Below are positions 1-5,439 of a DNA stretch of 5,439 nucleotides, one piece after another. Location: the NCBI GenBank assembly GCA_946411985.1, contig CAMKFY010000055.1:1-5439 (forward strand). The letters are read 5' to 3'. This DNA comes from an uncultured Clostridiaceae bacterium. Its GTDB lineage: Bacteria > Bacillota > Clostridia > Oscillospirales > Ruminococcaceae. Positions within the stretch are counted from its first letter, which is position 1; the number at the start of each line of letters is the position of its first letter. Position numbers and translations under genes: made by a program. Under the pieces are notes generated by a model. That model was given only the letters and a program-made list of their open reading frames with translations. It ran no database searches and was not told the DNA's origin.

Positions 1-16
1 AAATATATAAATTTTA

Positions 17-45
17 TATTTATTACAATACCATTGTAATAAATA
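17..45. promoter_or_regulatory. Inverted repeat upstream of the phosphofructokinase gene, candidate operator or leader hairpin
   Basis: Positions 17-29 and 33-45 are perfect inverted copies, 13 bp each, separated by the 3-nt centre ACC. The core reads TTACAAT-N3-ATTGTAA. It ends 4 nt before the GGAGGG Shine-Dalgarno of the phosphofructokinase. A possible -10 hexamer TATATT (15-20) overlaps its left arm, but the matching -35 would lie outside the window. There is no T-run on either side, so it does not look like an intrinsic terminator of an upstream gene. The two-fold symmetry suits a dimeric repressor site or an AU-rich RNA hairpin. I cannot assign it to a known regulator; the 7-3-7 layout differs from the 7-1-7 PerR/Zur type. 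Confidence 0.45.
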
Positions 46-66
46 AATGGAGGGTTAAAAGTTTTT

Positions 67-1299
67 ATGTGTAATAATTTATTGATAGCACAATCTGGCG
101 GCCCAACAGTGGCAATAAATGCAACATTAGTGGGTATATTAAAAAGGGCAAAGGTGCAAAAGGAAATAGGTAAAGTATATGGAGCAAGGTATGGAATAAA
201 AGGCATATTATCTGAAAACATTTTCAATTTAGAACATAAGTTACAAGATAATATGCAAGATATTCTACTAAGAACTCCGGCAGCAGCTTTAGGGTCTTGT
301 AGATATAAATTAAATTCTATAAATAGTTCAGAATTAGAATATGAGAGAATATTAAATATATTTAAAAAATATAAAATAAAATATTTTATATATATAGGTG
401 GCAACGATTCTATGGACACCGTGCAAAAATTATCAGAATATTTTAAAATTAAAAATATTAATGATATTTTTATTATAGGCGCTCCAAAAACAATAGATAA
501 CGACCTATTCGGCACAGATCATACGCCAGGTTTTGGTTCTGCTGCTAAATTTGTGGCTACAACATTTAAAGAACTAGACAGAGATTGTGCCACATATGAT
601 ATAAAAGCAGTAACATTAGTGGAAGTTATGGGTCGTGACACCGGTTGGTTAACGGCTGCTTCAGCGCTTTGCCACAGCAGCGATACATATGGCCCAGATT
701 TAATATATTGTTGTGAACGTGCTTTTAATATAGATAAATTTTTAAATGATATTAAAGAAAAAGTAGAGGTAAAGCCAAATGTTTTGGTGGCTATTAGTGA
801 AGGAATAAAAAACAGTGATGGCAGATATATATCTGATATTAGGATTAATAGCGAAAAGGATATGTTTGGCCACAAACAAAATTCTGGTTGTGCTAAATAT
901 TTAGAAGGCATATTAAATAAAAATTTTCCGTTTAAAGTGCGTTCTGTGGAGTTAAATGTTTTACAACGTTGTGCGTCGCATTTAGCTTCTAAAACAGATA
1001 TATTAGAATCTGTGGCTGTAGGTGAAAAATCTGTAGATTTGGCTATTAAAGGGTATAGCAACGTCATGGTGTCTATAAATCGTTGTTCAAACTTGGGCTT
1101 TTACGAAGTAGATTATGGTTTTGTGGATGTTAGTGACGTTGCAAATAAAGTTAAAACGCTGCCGAGTGATTTTATAGATTCAAATGGCGTGGGCGTTACC
1201 AAAAAAGCTATTTCATATTTAAGGCCTTTAATTGAAGGTGAGTTAGATATAACGTATGAGCACGGGTTGCCTGTGTTTATAAATTTGTTTAATAGTTAA
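67..1299 (+). CDS. pfp: Pyrophosphate-dependent phosphofructokinase (diphosphate--fructose-6-phosphate 1-phosphotransferase)
   Basis: This 410-residue cytoplasmic enzyme of the phosphofructokinase A family interconverts fructose 6-phosphate and fructose 1,6-bisphosphate in glycolysis. Visible motifs in order are the N-terminal phosphate-binding AQSGGPT (8-14), GGNDSMDT (111-118), PKTIDND (140-146) with the catalytic Asp at 144, MGR (188-190) and LQRCASHLASKTD (299-311). Two positions decide the donor: Asp114 and Lys141 stand where ATP-dependent enzymes carry Gly (GGDGS and GTIDND), the known signature of PPi-dependent members. PPi use is therefore inferred from family knowledge. The length is normal for the short bacterial PPi type. 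The ATG is preceded by GGAGGG (49-54) with a rather long 12-nt spacing, and the glycine-rich motif begins close behind it as expected. No terminator follows before the membrane protein gene 83 nt downstream, so read-through is possible. The symbol is a family-level assignment; many databases would simply write pfkA or 6-phosphofructokinase. Confidence 0.9.
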   Translation: MCNNLLIAQSGGPTVAINATLVGILKRAKVQKEIGKVYGARYGIKGILSENIFNLEHKLQDNMQDILLRTPAAALGSCRYKLNSINSSELEYERILNIFKKYKIKYFIYIGGNDSMDTVQKLSEYFKIKNINDIFIIGAPKTIDNDLFGTDHTPGFGSAAKFVATTFKELDRDCATYDIKAVTLVEVMGRDTGWLTAASALCHSSDTYGPDLIYCCERAFNIDKFLNDIKEKVEVKPNVLVAISEGIKNSDGRYISDIRINSEKDMFGHKQNSGCAKYLEGILNKNFPFKVRSVELNVLQRCASHLASKTDILESVAVGEKSVDLAIKGYSNVMVSINRCSNLGFYEVDYGFVDVSDVANKVKTLPSDFIDSNGVGVTKKAISYLRPLIEGELDITYEHGLPVFINLFNS

Positions 1300-1331
1300 T
1301 ATATTGTATATTTTATGGTTTGTTAGCTTGT

Positions 1332-1360
1332 TTGAAGTTATAGTGTTATAGAGATATATT
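1332..1360 (+). promoter_or_regulatory. Candidate sigma-A type promoter for the membrane protein gene
   Basis: TTGAAG (1332-1337), a 17-nt spacer and TATATT (1355-1360) resemble a vegetative promoter, four and five matches to consensus respectively. Initiation near 1367 would leave only about 16 nt before the TTG start, just enough for the AGGAG site. In A/T-rich DNA such matches arise easily, and cotranscription from the phosphofructokinase promoter is equally compatible. Confidence 0.3.
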
Positions 1361-1369
1361 ATACATTTT

Positions 1370-1374
1370 AGGAG
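1370..1374 (+). promoter_or_regulatory. Shine-Dalgarno site supporting a TTG start
   Basis: AGGAG lies 8 nt before the TTG at 1383. It is what fixes this non-ATG codon as the start. The first in-frame ATG is codon 58, inside the region after the first membrane segment, has no comparable site, and would remove that segment. Confidence 0.75.
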
Positions 1375-1382
1375 TTGTTAGC

Positions 1383-3353
1383 TTGTCTAAGGTTAGTTTT
1401 AATGTTAGGGATATTATATCTAACATTGTAAAGTTCAGGTGGCTTATAGCTATTATATTTTTTATTATATGTGTATTTTTAAAACTACATTTTTCGTCTA
1501 TAGATGAGTTTAATAAATTTTTGCCTACTGTGTTAAGTGAACGCGAAGTTAATATGTATAACATACATGGCAAAAGCAGAGCAATACGGTCTGATGAGTG
1601 GATGGTGCATACTTGTAGGTATTTTTCGCAAAAGTATAATAATTATGCAAAATATAGCACAAGAAATAGCATAAGCCCTACTAATATGGTAATAGATTAC
1701 TATGCGCCGGTGAAAGATATTACGCTAATAGGTAAACCTTTTAATTTAGGATATATACTTTTTGGAAATGAGCGTGGGCTTAGCTGGTATTTCTGCATGA
1801 TGCAAATTTTGTTATTCATGGTAGCATTTGAGATGTTTTTAATATTAACTAAACGGAAAATATTAACATCTGCTGTTGGTATGTTAATGATAGGGTTTTC
1901 GCCATGTATGCAGTGGTGGCTAATACCCCATATTACAATATTGTTTATATATGCTATGTCTATTTTTAGTTTAGGATATTATTTTTTTGTGGCAAACAAA
2001 GCGTGGTTAAAAATACTTTCTAGTTGTCTTTTAGTTAGTGCTATAGTTGGGTTTTGCATATCTATTTTCCCTAGTTGCCAGGTTGTTTGCGGGCTTGTGG
2101 TGTTTTTCTTACTAATGGCTGTGTTAGTAAGAGATAGAGAAAAGATATATATATTTAAATCTAAATGGTTTATTTTTAGATTTTTATTTGTATTTCTTTT
2201 TGTTGCTGGTGTTATATTAGAGTTTATAATAACGTCTAAATTAGATTTTGCTATATTACTTGGCACGGAATACCCAGTTGGCAGGGTATGCACTGGAGGT
2301 TTAGATCGCATAGAAGATATATTTACTAATCTTACATCTTTATTTTTAGCTTATAAAGATTCAAATTATTTGAATAACTGTGAAGTATCGAGCTTTATAC
2401 ATTTTGCGCCTTTATTTTTAGTTTTATATAGTAAAATTGCTAAACGGTTAGCGAAATATGAGCGGAAAAGTTTAAAGGTAGGCAAAATGCTAGTGATTAT
2501 TATATTAGTAGAGCTACTTTATATGTGTGCTGGCTTTTCTGAAGCTTTGAGCGAATTAACGCTGTTTAAATATGTTAATCGAATGAATATATGTTACGGC
2601 TGGACAGCTACAATATTTACTGTGTGGTGTATAAATATTATATGGACGCATAAAAATATATTTAAATATTGGGAATATATATTATACCCGCTACTGTATG
2701 GTTTTGTATATTTTAATATTATAGATAACCAAACGCGTCAATATTGTTCATTGCGCTGGCTTTTTCTTGAGATTGTATGTTTTGTTATTATTTTAATTTT
2801 TGTGCTTATGCAATATAAAAAAACAGCGAGCTTTTTAATAGCTAGTGTTATGGTGTTTGCTGGTGCTGAAGTAAACCCTATATGTAGCGGTATATCACCT
2901 ATTGTGAACCATCCTATAAGTGAGTTTGTAAATGAGCGTGCTACTTTAAATTCCGATGATATATGGATATCACTTGGTGGGCATTCTAGCATTATGGGAA
3001 CATTTCTAATGGCTAATGGTGCTAGGTCACTTAGCACAACAAATTTTTACCCCGACATAGATGAATGGAAGCTGCTGAATATAGATGAAAAATATTATAG
3101 AATATATAATAGGTATGCGCATTGTAATTTCTACCTTACTAATGGGTCTCAGAATGTTGAGTTGGCTAGCGAAGACAGTATAAAAATTAATATAAACCCT
3201 ATAACGTTAAAAAGATTAAATGTTAAGTATATATTAACAACTGCAGATTATTTGAAAGATTTTGATATGCAATATTTCAATGTAAAGCCTATATTTAAAC
3301 AGGATAACTTTGAAATTTACGAGCTTAATTATGCACGAAGCTTAAATAATTAA
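1383..3353 (+). CDS. Large polytopic membrane protein with RSDEW motif, GT-C-like, function unknown
   Basis: This 656-residue protein has about 12 or 13 hydrophobic segments. Rough positions are 18-36, 136-156, 163-179, 181-203, 209-228, 232-249, 262-284, 337-350, 367-385, 403-421, 431-446, 457-476 and 481-497. A hydrophilic C-terminal domain (about 500-656) follows, likely on the outer face. Between the first and second segments a ~100-residue loop carries AIRSDEW (67-73) and ends near GNERGLSWY (128-136). Other recognisable stretches are FSPCMQWW (172-179) and EVNPICSGISPI (496-507). From memory this resembles an uncharacterised family of large membrane proteins (DUF7657-like) with a GT-C glycosyltransferase-like build, in which acidic residues of the first outer loop would be catalytic. 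That makes transfer of a sugar from a lipid-linked donor to a surface polymer plausible, but it is inference. No polysaccharide genes lie beside it; its upstream neighbour is a glycolytic gene. The start is TTG with AGGAG 8 nt upstream. No truncation or frameshift is evident. Confidence 0.8.
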   Translation: MSKVSFNVRDIISNIVKFRWLIAIIFFIICVFLKLHFSSIDEFNKFLPTVLSEREVNMYNIHGKSRAIRSDEWMVHTCRYFSQKYNNYAKYSTRNSISPTNMVIDYYAPVKDITLIGKPFNLGYILFGNERGLSWYFCMMQILLFMVAFEMFLILTKRKILTSAVGMLMIGFSPCMQWWLIPHITILFIYAMSIFSLGYYFFVANKAWLKILSSCLLVSAIVGFCISIFPSCQVVCGLVVFFLLMAVLVRDREKIYIFKSKWFIFRFLFVFLFVAGVILEFIITSKLDFAILLGTEYPVGRVCTGGLDRIEDIFTNLTSLFLAYKDSNYLNNCEVSSFIHFAPLFLVLYSKIAKRLAKYERKSLKVGKMLVIIILVELLYMCAGFSEALSELTLFKYVNRMNICYGWTATIFTVWCINIIWTHKNIFKYWEYILYPLLYGFVYFNIIDNQTRQYCSLRWLFLEIVCFVIILIFVLMQYKKTASFLIASVMVFAGAEVNPICSGISPIVNHPISEFVNERATLNSDDIWISLGGHSSIMGTFLMANGARSLSTTNFYPDIDEWKLLNIDEKYYRIYNRYAHCNFYLTNGSQNVELASEDSIKININPITLKRLNVKYILTTADYLKDFDMQYFNVKPIFKQDNFEIYELNYARSLNN

Positions 3354-3359
3354 GTTTTT
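3338..3359 (+). terminator. Weak possible terminator overlapping the membrane protein stop codon
   Basis: CTTAA (3341-3345), loop ATAA and TTAAG (3350-3354) form a short stem followed directly by TTTTT (3355-3359). The stem can be lengthened to 8 bp only by consuming part of the T-run and accepting one G-U pair. It has a single G-C pair and includes the TAA stop (3351-3353). It is the only T-tailed hairpin I see behind this gene, but it is too weak to rely on. Confidence 0.22.
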
Positions 3360-3570
3360 AAATATACTTTATTTGAACTGCGTTGCAAGCTTATGAAAAT
3401 ACTGTTATTTATGTGTTTTAAATTAAAATTAAACATATTTACGAATATATTTATTTTATGTTAGAGTTTGTATTTAATATAATTATGTATTATAGTGTGT
3501 TATTTAGAACTAGAATTTAGAGTTATATTAGTTTTTAATTTAATTTAAGTTGGTTAAAGTTTAAATTTAT

Positions 3571-3610
3571 AAAAAACTTGCTAGGTAATTTAAATTACCT
3601 AGCAAGTTTA
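3571..3610 (-). terminator. Rho-independent terminator of glyA
   Basis: Positions 3574-3591 and 3592-3609 form a perfect 36-bp palindrome (arms AAACTTGCTAGGTAATTT and its reverse complement), giving a stem of about 16 bp with a four-base loop. Read on the - strand, the stem ends in TTTTTT (3576-3571), the usual U-tract. It starts 18 nt after the glyA stop codon. On the + strand the stem is followed by AGTATTAAC without a T-run, so it should act mainly for glyA and only poorly for the convergent membrane protein gene. Confidence 0.9.
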
Positions 3611-3627
3611 GTATTAACTACCTAATT

Positions 3628-4881
3628 TTAATATACAGGATATTTTTTAGTTAGCTCTTCCACCATTTTTATGCATTCTTTTTTATTAGAATCAAAATCT
3701 TCGGATACTTTATATATGCAATCTGCTATTATATCCATATCATCCTCTTTTAGACCTCTTGTGGTTATGGCTGGAGTGCCAACTCTTATACCGCTAGTTA
3801 AAAACGGCTCTTGTGGGTCGTTTGGTATGGCGTTTTTATTAACTGTTATATGAACACTATCTAACCGCTTTTCTAACTCTTTGCCTGTTATGCCAAATTT
3901 TCTTAAATCTATAAGTATTAAATGATTATCTGTGCCACCAGACACTAAAGAAAACCCTTTTTTTAAAAGTGCGGACGCTAATCGTTTAGAATTGTTTAAC
4001 ACATTATTTTGATATTCCTTAAAATCTTCTTCCAAAGCTTCCTTAAAACACACAGCCTTCCCTGCAATAACATGCATGAGCGGCCCACCTTGCGTGCCTG
4101 GGAATATTGCTTTATCTATCTTTTTTGCTATATCTTCATTATTGCTTAATATTAAGCCACCTCTTGGCCCTCTTAACGTTTTGTGTGTGGTGGAAGTTAC
4201 AACGTCTGCATACTCTATTGGAGATGGATGCAACCCTGTGCATACAAGCCCTGCTATATGCGCGATATCTACCATTAACAGTGCGCCAACCCCTTTTGCA
4301 ATTTGTGATATTGCTTTAAAATCTATTGTTCTGGGGTATGCTGAAGCGCCAGTTACTATAATTTTAGGTTTGTTTTTTTTAGCTATGTCTTCTAATACAT
4401 TATAATCTATTAACCCTGTTTCGTTGTTAACGCCATATGGTATGAAATTATAATATTTGCCAGACATATTAACTTTGCTGCCATGTGTTAGATGCCCGCC
4501 ATCGTTTAAACTAAGCCCTAAAGCAGTATCTCCAGGTTTTAAAAGCGCCACATAAACTGCAATATTTGCGTTTGCTCCGGAGTGTGGTTGCACATTAGCA
4601 AAATTAGCATTAAAAAGCTTTTTAGCCCTGTTTATAGCCAAACTTTCCACAACATCTACAAACTCGCAGCCACCGTAATACCTTTTTCCTGGGTAGCCTT
4701 CTGCATATTTATTTGTGAGAATTGATCCCATAGCAGCCATAACAGCTGGAGACACTATATTTTCACTAGCTATTAACTCTAAGTTATTTTTCTGCCTATT
4801 TAATTCCTTCAAAGTGGCTGACGCTATTTCTTCATCGTAGTTTTGCAAGAATCCTATAACATCTAAAATATCGCTATACAC
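3628..4881 (-). CDS. glyA: Serine hydroxymethyltransferase
   Basis: This 417-residue PLP enzyme of fold type I converts serine plus tetrahydrofolate to glycine plus 5,10-methylenetetrahydrofolate in the cytoplasm, feeding one-carbon units to purine, thymidylate and methionine synthesis. Diagnostic stretches are LELIASEN (34-41), NKYAEGYPGKRYYGG (57-71), GGHLTHGS (128-135), VDIAHIAGL (204-212), STTHKTLRGPRGG (230-242) and SGIRVGTPA (363-371). Lys234 is the Schiff-base lysine, Asp205 the expected PLP-ring partner, His130 the expected ring-stacking residue and Arg366 the substrate-carboxylate arginine, by alignment to the E. coli enzyme. The length is typical and no key residue is missing. The start is GTG at 4881-4879, with GAGGGG (4896-4891) 9 nt upstream. 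The first in-frame ATG is codon 48, behind conserved sequence, so it cannot be the start. It lies 51 nt behind rpmB on the same strand with no terminator between, so rpmB-driven transcription is likely. It ends at a strong terminator. Confidence 0.97.
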   Translation of the reverse strand: MYSDILDVIGFLQNYDEEIASATLKELNRQKNNLELIASENIVSPAVMAAMGSILTNKYAEGYPGKRYYGGCEFVDVVESLAINRAKKLFNANFANVQPHSGANANIAVYVALLKPGDTALGLSLNDGGHLTHGSKVNMSGKYYNFIPYGVNNETGLIDYNVLEDIAKKNKPKIIVTGASAYPRTIDFKAISQIAKGVGALLMVDIAHIAGLVCTGLHPSPIEYADVVTSTTHKTLRGPRGGLILSNNEDIAKKIDKAIFPGTQGGPLMHVIAGKAVCFKEALEEDFKEYQNNVLNNSKRLASALLKKGFSLVSGGTDNHLILIDLRKFGITGKELEKRLDSVHITVNKNAIPNDPQEPFLTSGIRVGTPAITTRGLKEDDMDIIADCIYKVSEDFDSNKKECIKMVEELTKKYPVY

Positions 4882-4890
4882 ACAAACACA

Positions 4891-4896
4891 CCCCTC
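4891..4896 (-). promoter_or_regulatory. Shine-Dalgarno site supporting the GTG start of glyA
   Basis: On the - strand GAGGGG sits 9 nt before GTG (4881-4879). It decides the start, because the conserved N-terminal part of the enzyme has no upstream ATG in frame and the first internal ATG is codon 48. The bases between are an alternating TGTGTTTGT, so a neighbouring out-of-frame GTG (4883-4881) overlaps the chosen start. Confidence 0.75.
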
Positions 4897-4932
4897 AAAT
4901 TTGTTTTTGCTATGTTAAATGTTTGATTGAGC

Positions 4933-5118
4933 TTAAGCACGAACAACCTTTCCAGAACGTAAACAGCGTGTGCATACATTTATGTGAACAGGAGCTCCTT
5001 CTACTATAGCTTTAACACGCCTTATGTTTGGCTTAAATGTGCGGTTAGACCTCCTGTGAGAATGTGAAACCTTTATGCCAAAACTTACAGCTTTATTGCA
5101 AACAAAACACTTAGCCAT
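4933..5118 (-). CDS. rpmB: Large-subunit ribosomal protein L28 (bL28)
   Basis: This 61-residue basic protein of the 50S subunit starts MAKCFVCNKA and contains HSHRRSNRTFKPNIRRVK (19-36), the hallmark of bL28. Cys4, Cys7, Cys49 and Cys52 form two CxxC pairs, the zinc-binding (C+) version of this protein. The length is normal for the short Gram-positive form. The chosen ATG (5118-5116) has AAGGAGGA just upstream and matches the family N-terminus. The same frame stays open for 36 more codons to 5226, but that extension is A/T-driven, lies over the promoter and is unlike any L28. glyA follows 51 nt downstream on the same strand. An extended -10 promoter (5183-5210) precedes it. Confidence 0.97.
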   Translation of the reverse strand: MAKCFVCNKAVSFGIKVSHSHRRSNRTFKPNIRRVKAIVEGAPVHINVCTRCLRSGKVVRA

Positions 5119-5122
5119 AAAA

Positions 5123-5130
5123 TCCTCCTT
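5123..5130 (-). promoter_or_regulatory. Near-perfect Shine-Dalgarno site of rpmB
   Basis: AAGGAGGA on the - strand ends 4 nt before the ATG at 5118, almost full complementarity to the 16S 3' end. It fixes the short 61-residue form as the real protein and argues against the upstream in-frame extension. Confidence 0.85.
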
Positions 5131-5152
5131 AGTAAATATATTAATTAATAAA

Positions 5153-5172
5153 TTTAGTATACACATACTAAA
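5153..5172 (-). promoter_or_regulatory. Palindrome in the rpmB leader, hairpin or operator
   Basis: Arms 5153-5160 and 5165-5172 are perfect 8-bp inverted copies around a 4-nt centre (GTGT on the - strand). Given the promoter at 5183-5210, transcription should begin near 5176, so this element covers roughly positions +4 to +24 of the leader. It could be a 5' stabilising hairpin, an operator over the start site, or a chance A/T-rich palindrome. There is no T-run directly after it and the stem is short, so it is not a convincing attenuator. Confidence 0.4.
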
Positions 5173-5182
5173 ACATTTAAGT

Positions 5183-5210
5183 ATTATATCATAAAAATTT
5201 TTTTTTGCAA
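5183..5210 (-). promoter_or_regulatory. Vegetative (sigma-A type) promoter of rpmB-glyA with extended -10
   Basis: On the - strand TTGCAA (5210-5205) is followed by a 16-nt A/T spacer and a perfect TATAAT (5188-5183), preceded by TG one base away (TGATATAAT), the extended -10 form. The expected start near 5176 leaves a leader of about 58 nt before the rpmB ATG. No other promoter is evident between rpmB and glyA, so this likely serves both. Confidence 0.75.
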
Positions 5211-5216
5211 ATAAAA

Positions 5217-5271
5217 TATTTTTCAATTTTGTAGAAATTTTATAATAACTGTATGGTTGTGTTAAAAATAA
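5217..5271. repeat. 55-bp direct repeat, copy 1
   Basis: All 55 bases recur at 5385-5439 without a mismatch, a period of 168 nt. The unit is A/T-rich but has a distinct core, CTGTATGGTTGTGTT (5249-5263), so chance identity is very unlikely. It begins 6 bp upstream of the -35 of the rpmB promoter. Promoter-like hexamers can be read in both directions: TATAAT at 5241-5246 on the + strand, and TTTAAC (5266-5261) with 16 nt to TATAAA (5244-5239) on the - strand. Neither is decisive. The left boundary is sharp at 5217. The right boundary is unknown because copy 2 is cut by the window end. Confidence 0.85.
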
Positions 5272-5384
5272 AATTTAATATAACTTAATATTTAAAATAT
5301 TGTATATTATTAGAGAATAAATTTATAGTTTGTAAATATATTTTTGGTTTAATAAAATTTTAAATAAATATTTTAATATGATTT
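5272..5384. other. AT-rich gene-free spacer between the two 55-bp repeats
   Basis: This 113-nt stretch is almost entirely A and T. It has no credible reading frame with a ribosome site and no RNA gene that I recognise. It contains a small palindrome, AATATTT-A-AAATATT (5287-5301), of a kind expected by chance at this composition. Together with the repeats and the rpmB leader it makes 5119-5439 gene-free. Confidence 0.6.
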
Positions 5385-5439
5385 TATTTTTCAATTTTGT
5401 AGAAATTTTATAATAACTGTATGGTTGTGTTAAAAATAA
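5385..5439. repeat. 55-bp direct repeat, copy 2 (cut by window end)
   Basis: This copy is identical to 5217-5271 over all 55 visible bases. It runs to the last base of the window, so the true repeat may be longer and further copies may follow at the same 168-nt period. Confidence 0.85.

Larger units (their letters stand above)
1301..1395 (+). repeat. Diverged tandem duplication of a translation-start region
   Basis: Positions 1301-1340 align without gaps to 1356-1395, with 32 of 40 bases identical and a period of 55 nt. The best-conserved part is TTGTTAGCTTGT, at 1320-1331 and 1375-1386. The right copy contains the working AGGAG Shine-Dalgarno and TTG start of the membrane protein gene. The left copy has TATGG instead of AGGAG, and the corresponding TTG (1328) runs into TAG after seven codons, so it is not a functional start. 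Similarity fades after about 40 bases. The pattern looks like an old short tandem duplication, although the low-complexity, A/T-rich context makes part of the identity cheap. Confidence 0.5.

Noticed and set aside
17..45. Intrinsic terminator of a gene left of the window
   Set aside because: The hairpin is AU-rich with only two G-C pairs and has no T-run after either arm.
519..1067. 182-codon open frame on the - strand
   Set aside because: It lies wholly antisense within the phosphofructokinase, whose motifs are unmistakable. The antisense translation shows no recognisable domain.
1346..1573. 75-codon - strand frame over the start of the membrane protein gene
   Set aside because: It is an antisense shadow over the start of a gene supported by its own Shine-Dalgarno and its family-like motifs. 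Its translation shows nothing recognisable.
1979..3037. Two - strand frames (1979-2311 and 2738-3037)
   Set aside because: Both are antisense to the membrane protein gene, whose hydrophobic pattern is continuous through these positions.
3393..3464. 23-codon frame starting MKILLFMCF on the + strand, possible small hydrophobic peptide
   Set aside because: There is no Shine-Dalgarno upstream of the ATG and the composition is what random A/T-rich DNA yields.
3571..3610. Bidirectional terminator for both convergent gene pairs
   Set aside because: On the + strand the stem is followed by AGTATTAAC rather than a T-run, so only the glyA direction is supported.
4076..4405. 109-codon and overlapping 70-codon open frames on the + strand (4076-4405 and 4107-4319)
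   Set aside because: Both are antisense shadows of the conserved central part of glyA with no recognisable motif.
5119..5226. 36-codon N-terminal extension of rpmB
   Set aside because: It runs through the promoter and leader, is made of A/T-driven codons, and the family N-terminus MAKCFVC begins exactly after a near-perfect Shine-Dalgarno.
5217..5439. CRISPR array
   Set aside because: There are only two repeats, each at least 55 bp, with a 113-nt spacer. No short regular repeat-spacer pattern and no cas gene are present.

Overview
The window is very AT-rich bacterial DNA with A/T-rich codon use, strong purine-rich Shine-Dalgarno sites, one TTG and one GTG start, and TAA at every stop. This suggests a low-GC member of the Firmicutes, probably an anaerobic clostridium-like organism. 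A pyrophosphate-type phosphofructokinase and a four-cysteine ribosomal protein L28 fit that picture. The species cannot be named from this sequence.

Layout: there are four genes in two convergent pairs. On the + strand, a PPi-dependent phosphofructokinase (67-1299) is followed after 83 nt by a large polytopic membrane protein of the RSDEW-motif, GT-C-like type (1383-3353, TTG start). On the - strand, transcribed right to left, rpmB (ribosomal protein L28, 4933-5118) is followed after 51 nt by glyA (serine hydroxymethyltransferase, 3628-4881, GTG start). The pairs meet in an AT-rich gap (3354-3627). That gap holds a clear intrinsic terminator for glyA, built on a 36-bp perfect palindrome, and at most a weak terminator for the + strand genes.

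Regulation visible in the sequence: rpmB has a near-consensus extended -10 promoter (5183-5210) and a small hairpin or operator-like palindrome in its leader. A 13-bp-arm inverted repeat lies just before the phosphofructokinase Shine-Dalgarno site. The start region of the membrane protein gene is preceded by a diverged copy of itself, 55 nt upstream.

Functionally, three of the four genes are housekeeping (glycolysis, one-carbon/glycine metabolism, ribosome). No mobile element, CRISPR array, rRNA or tRNA was seen, and no defence or biosynthetic cluster. The least explained part is the right end (5217-5439). There a 55-bp sequence occurs twice without a mismatch, 168 nt apart, in an otherwise gene-free and extremely AT-rich stretch. 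The second copy is cut by the window end. This is the best candidate for something undescribed, but its function cannot be read from the sequence.
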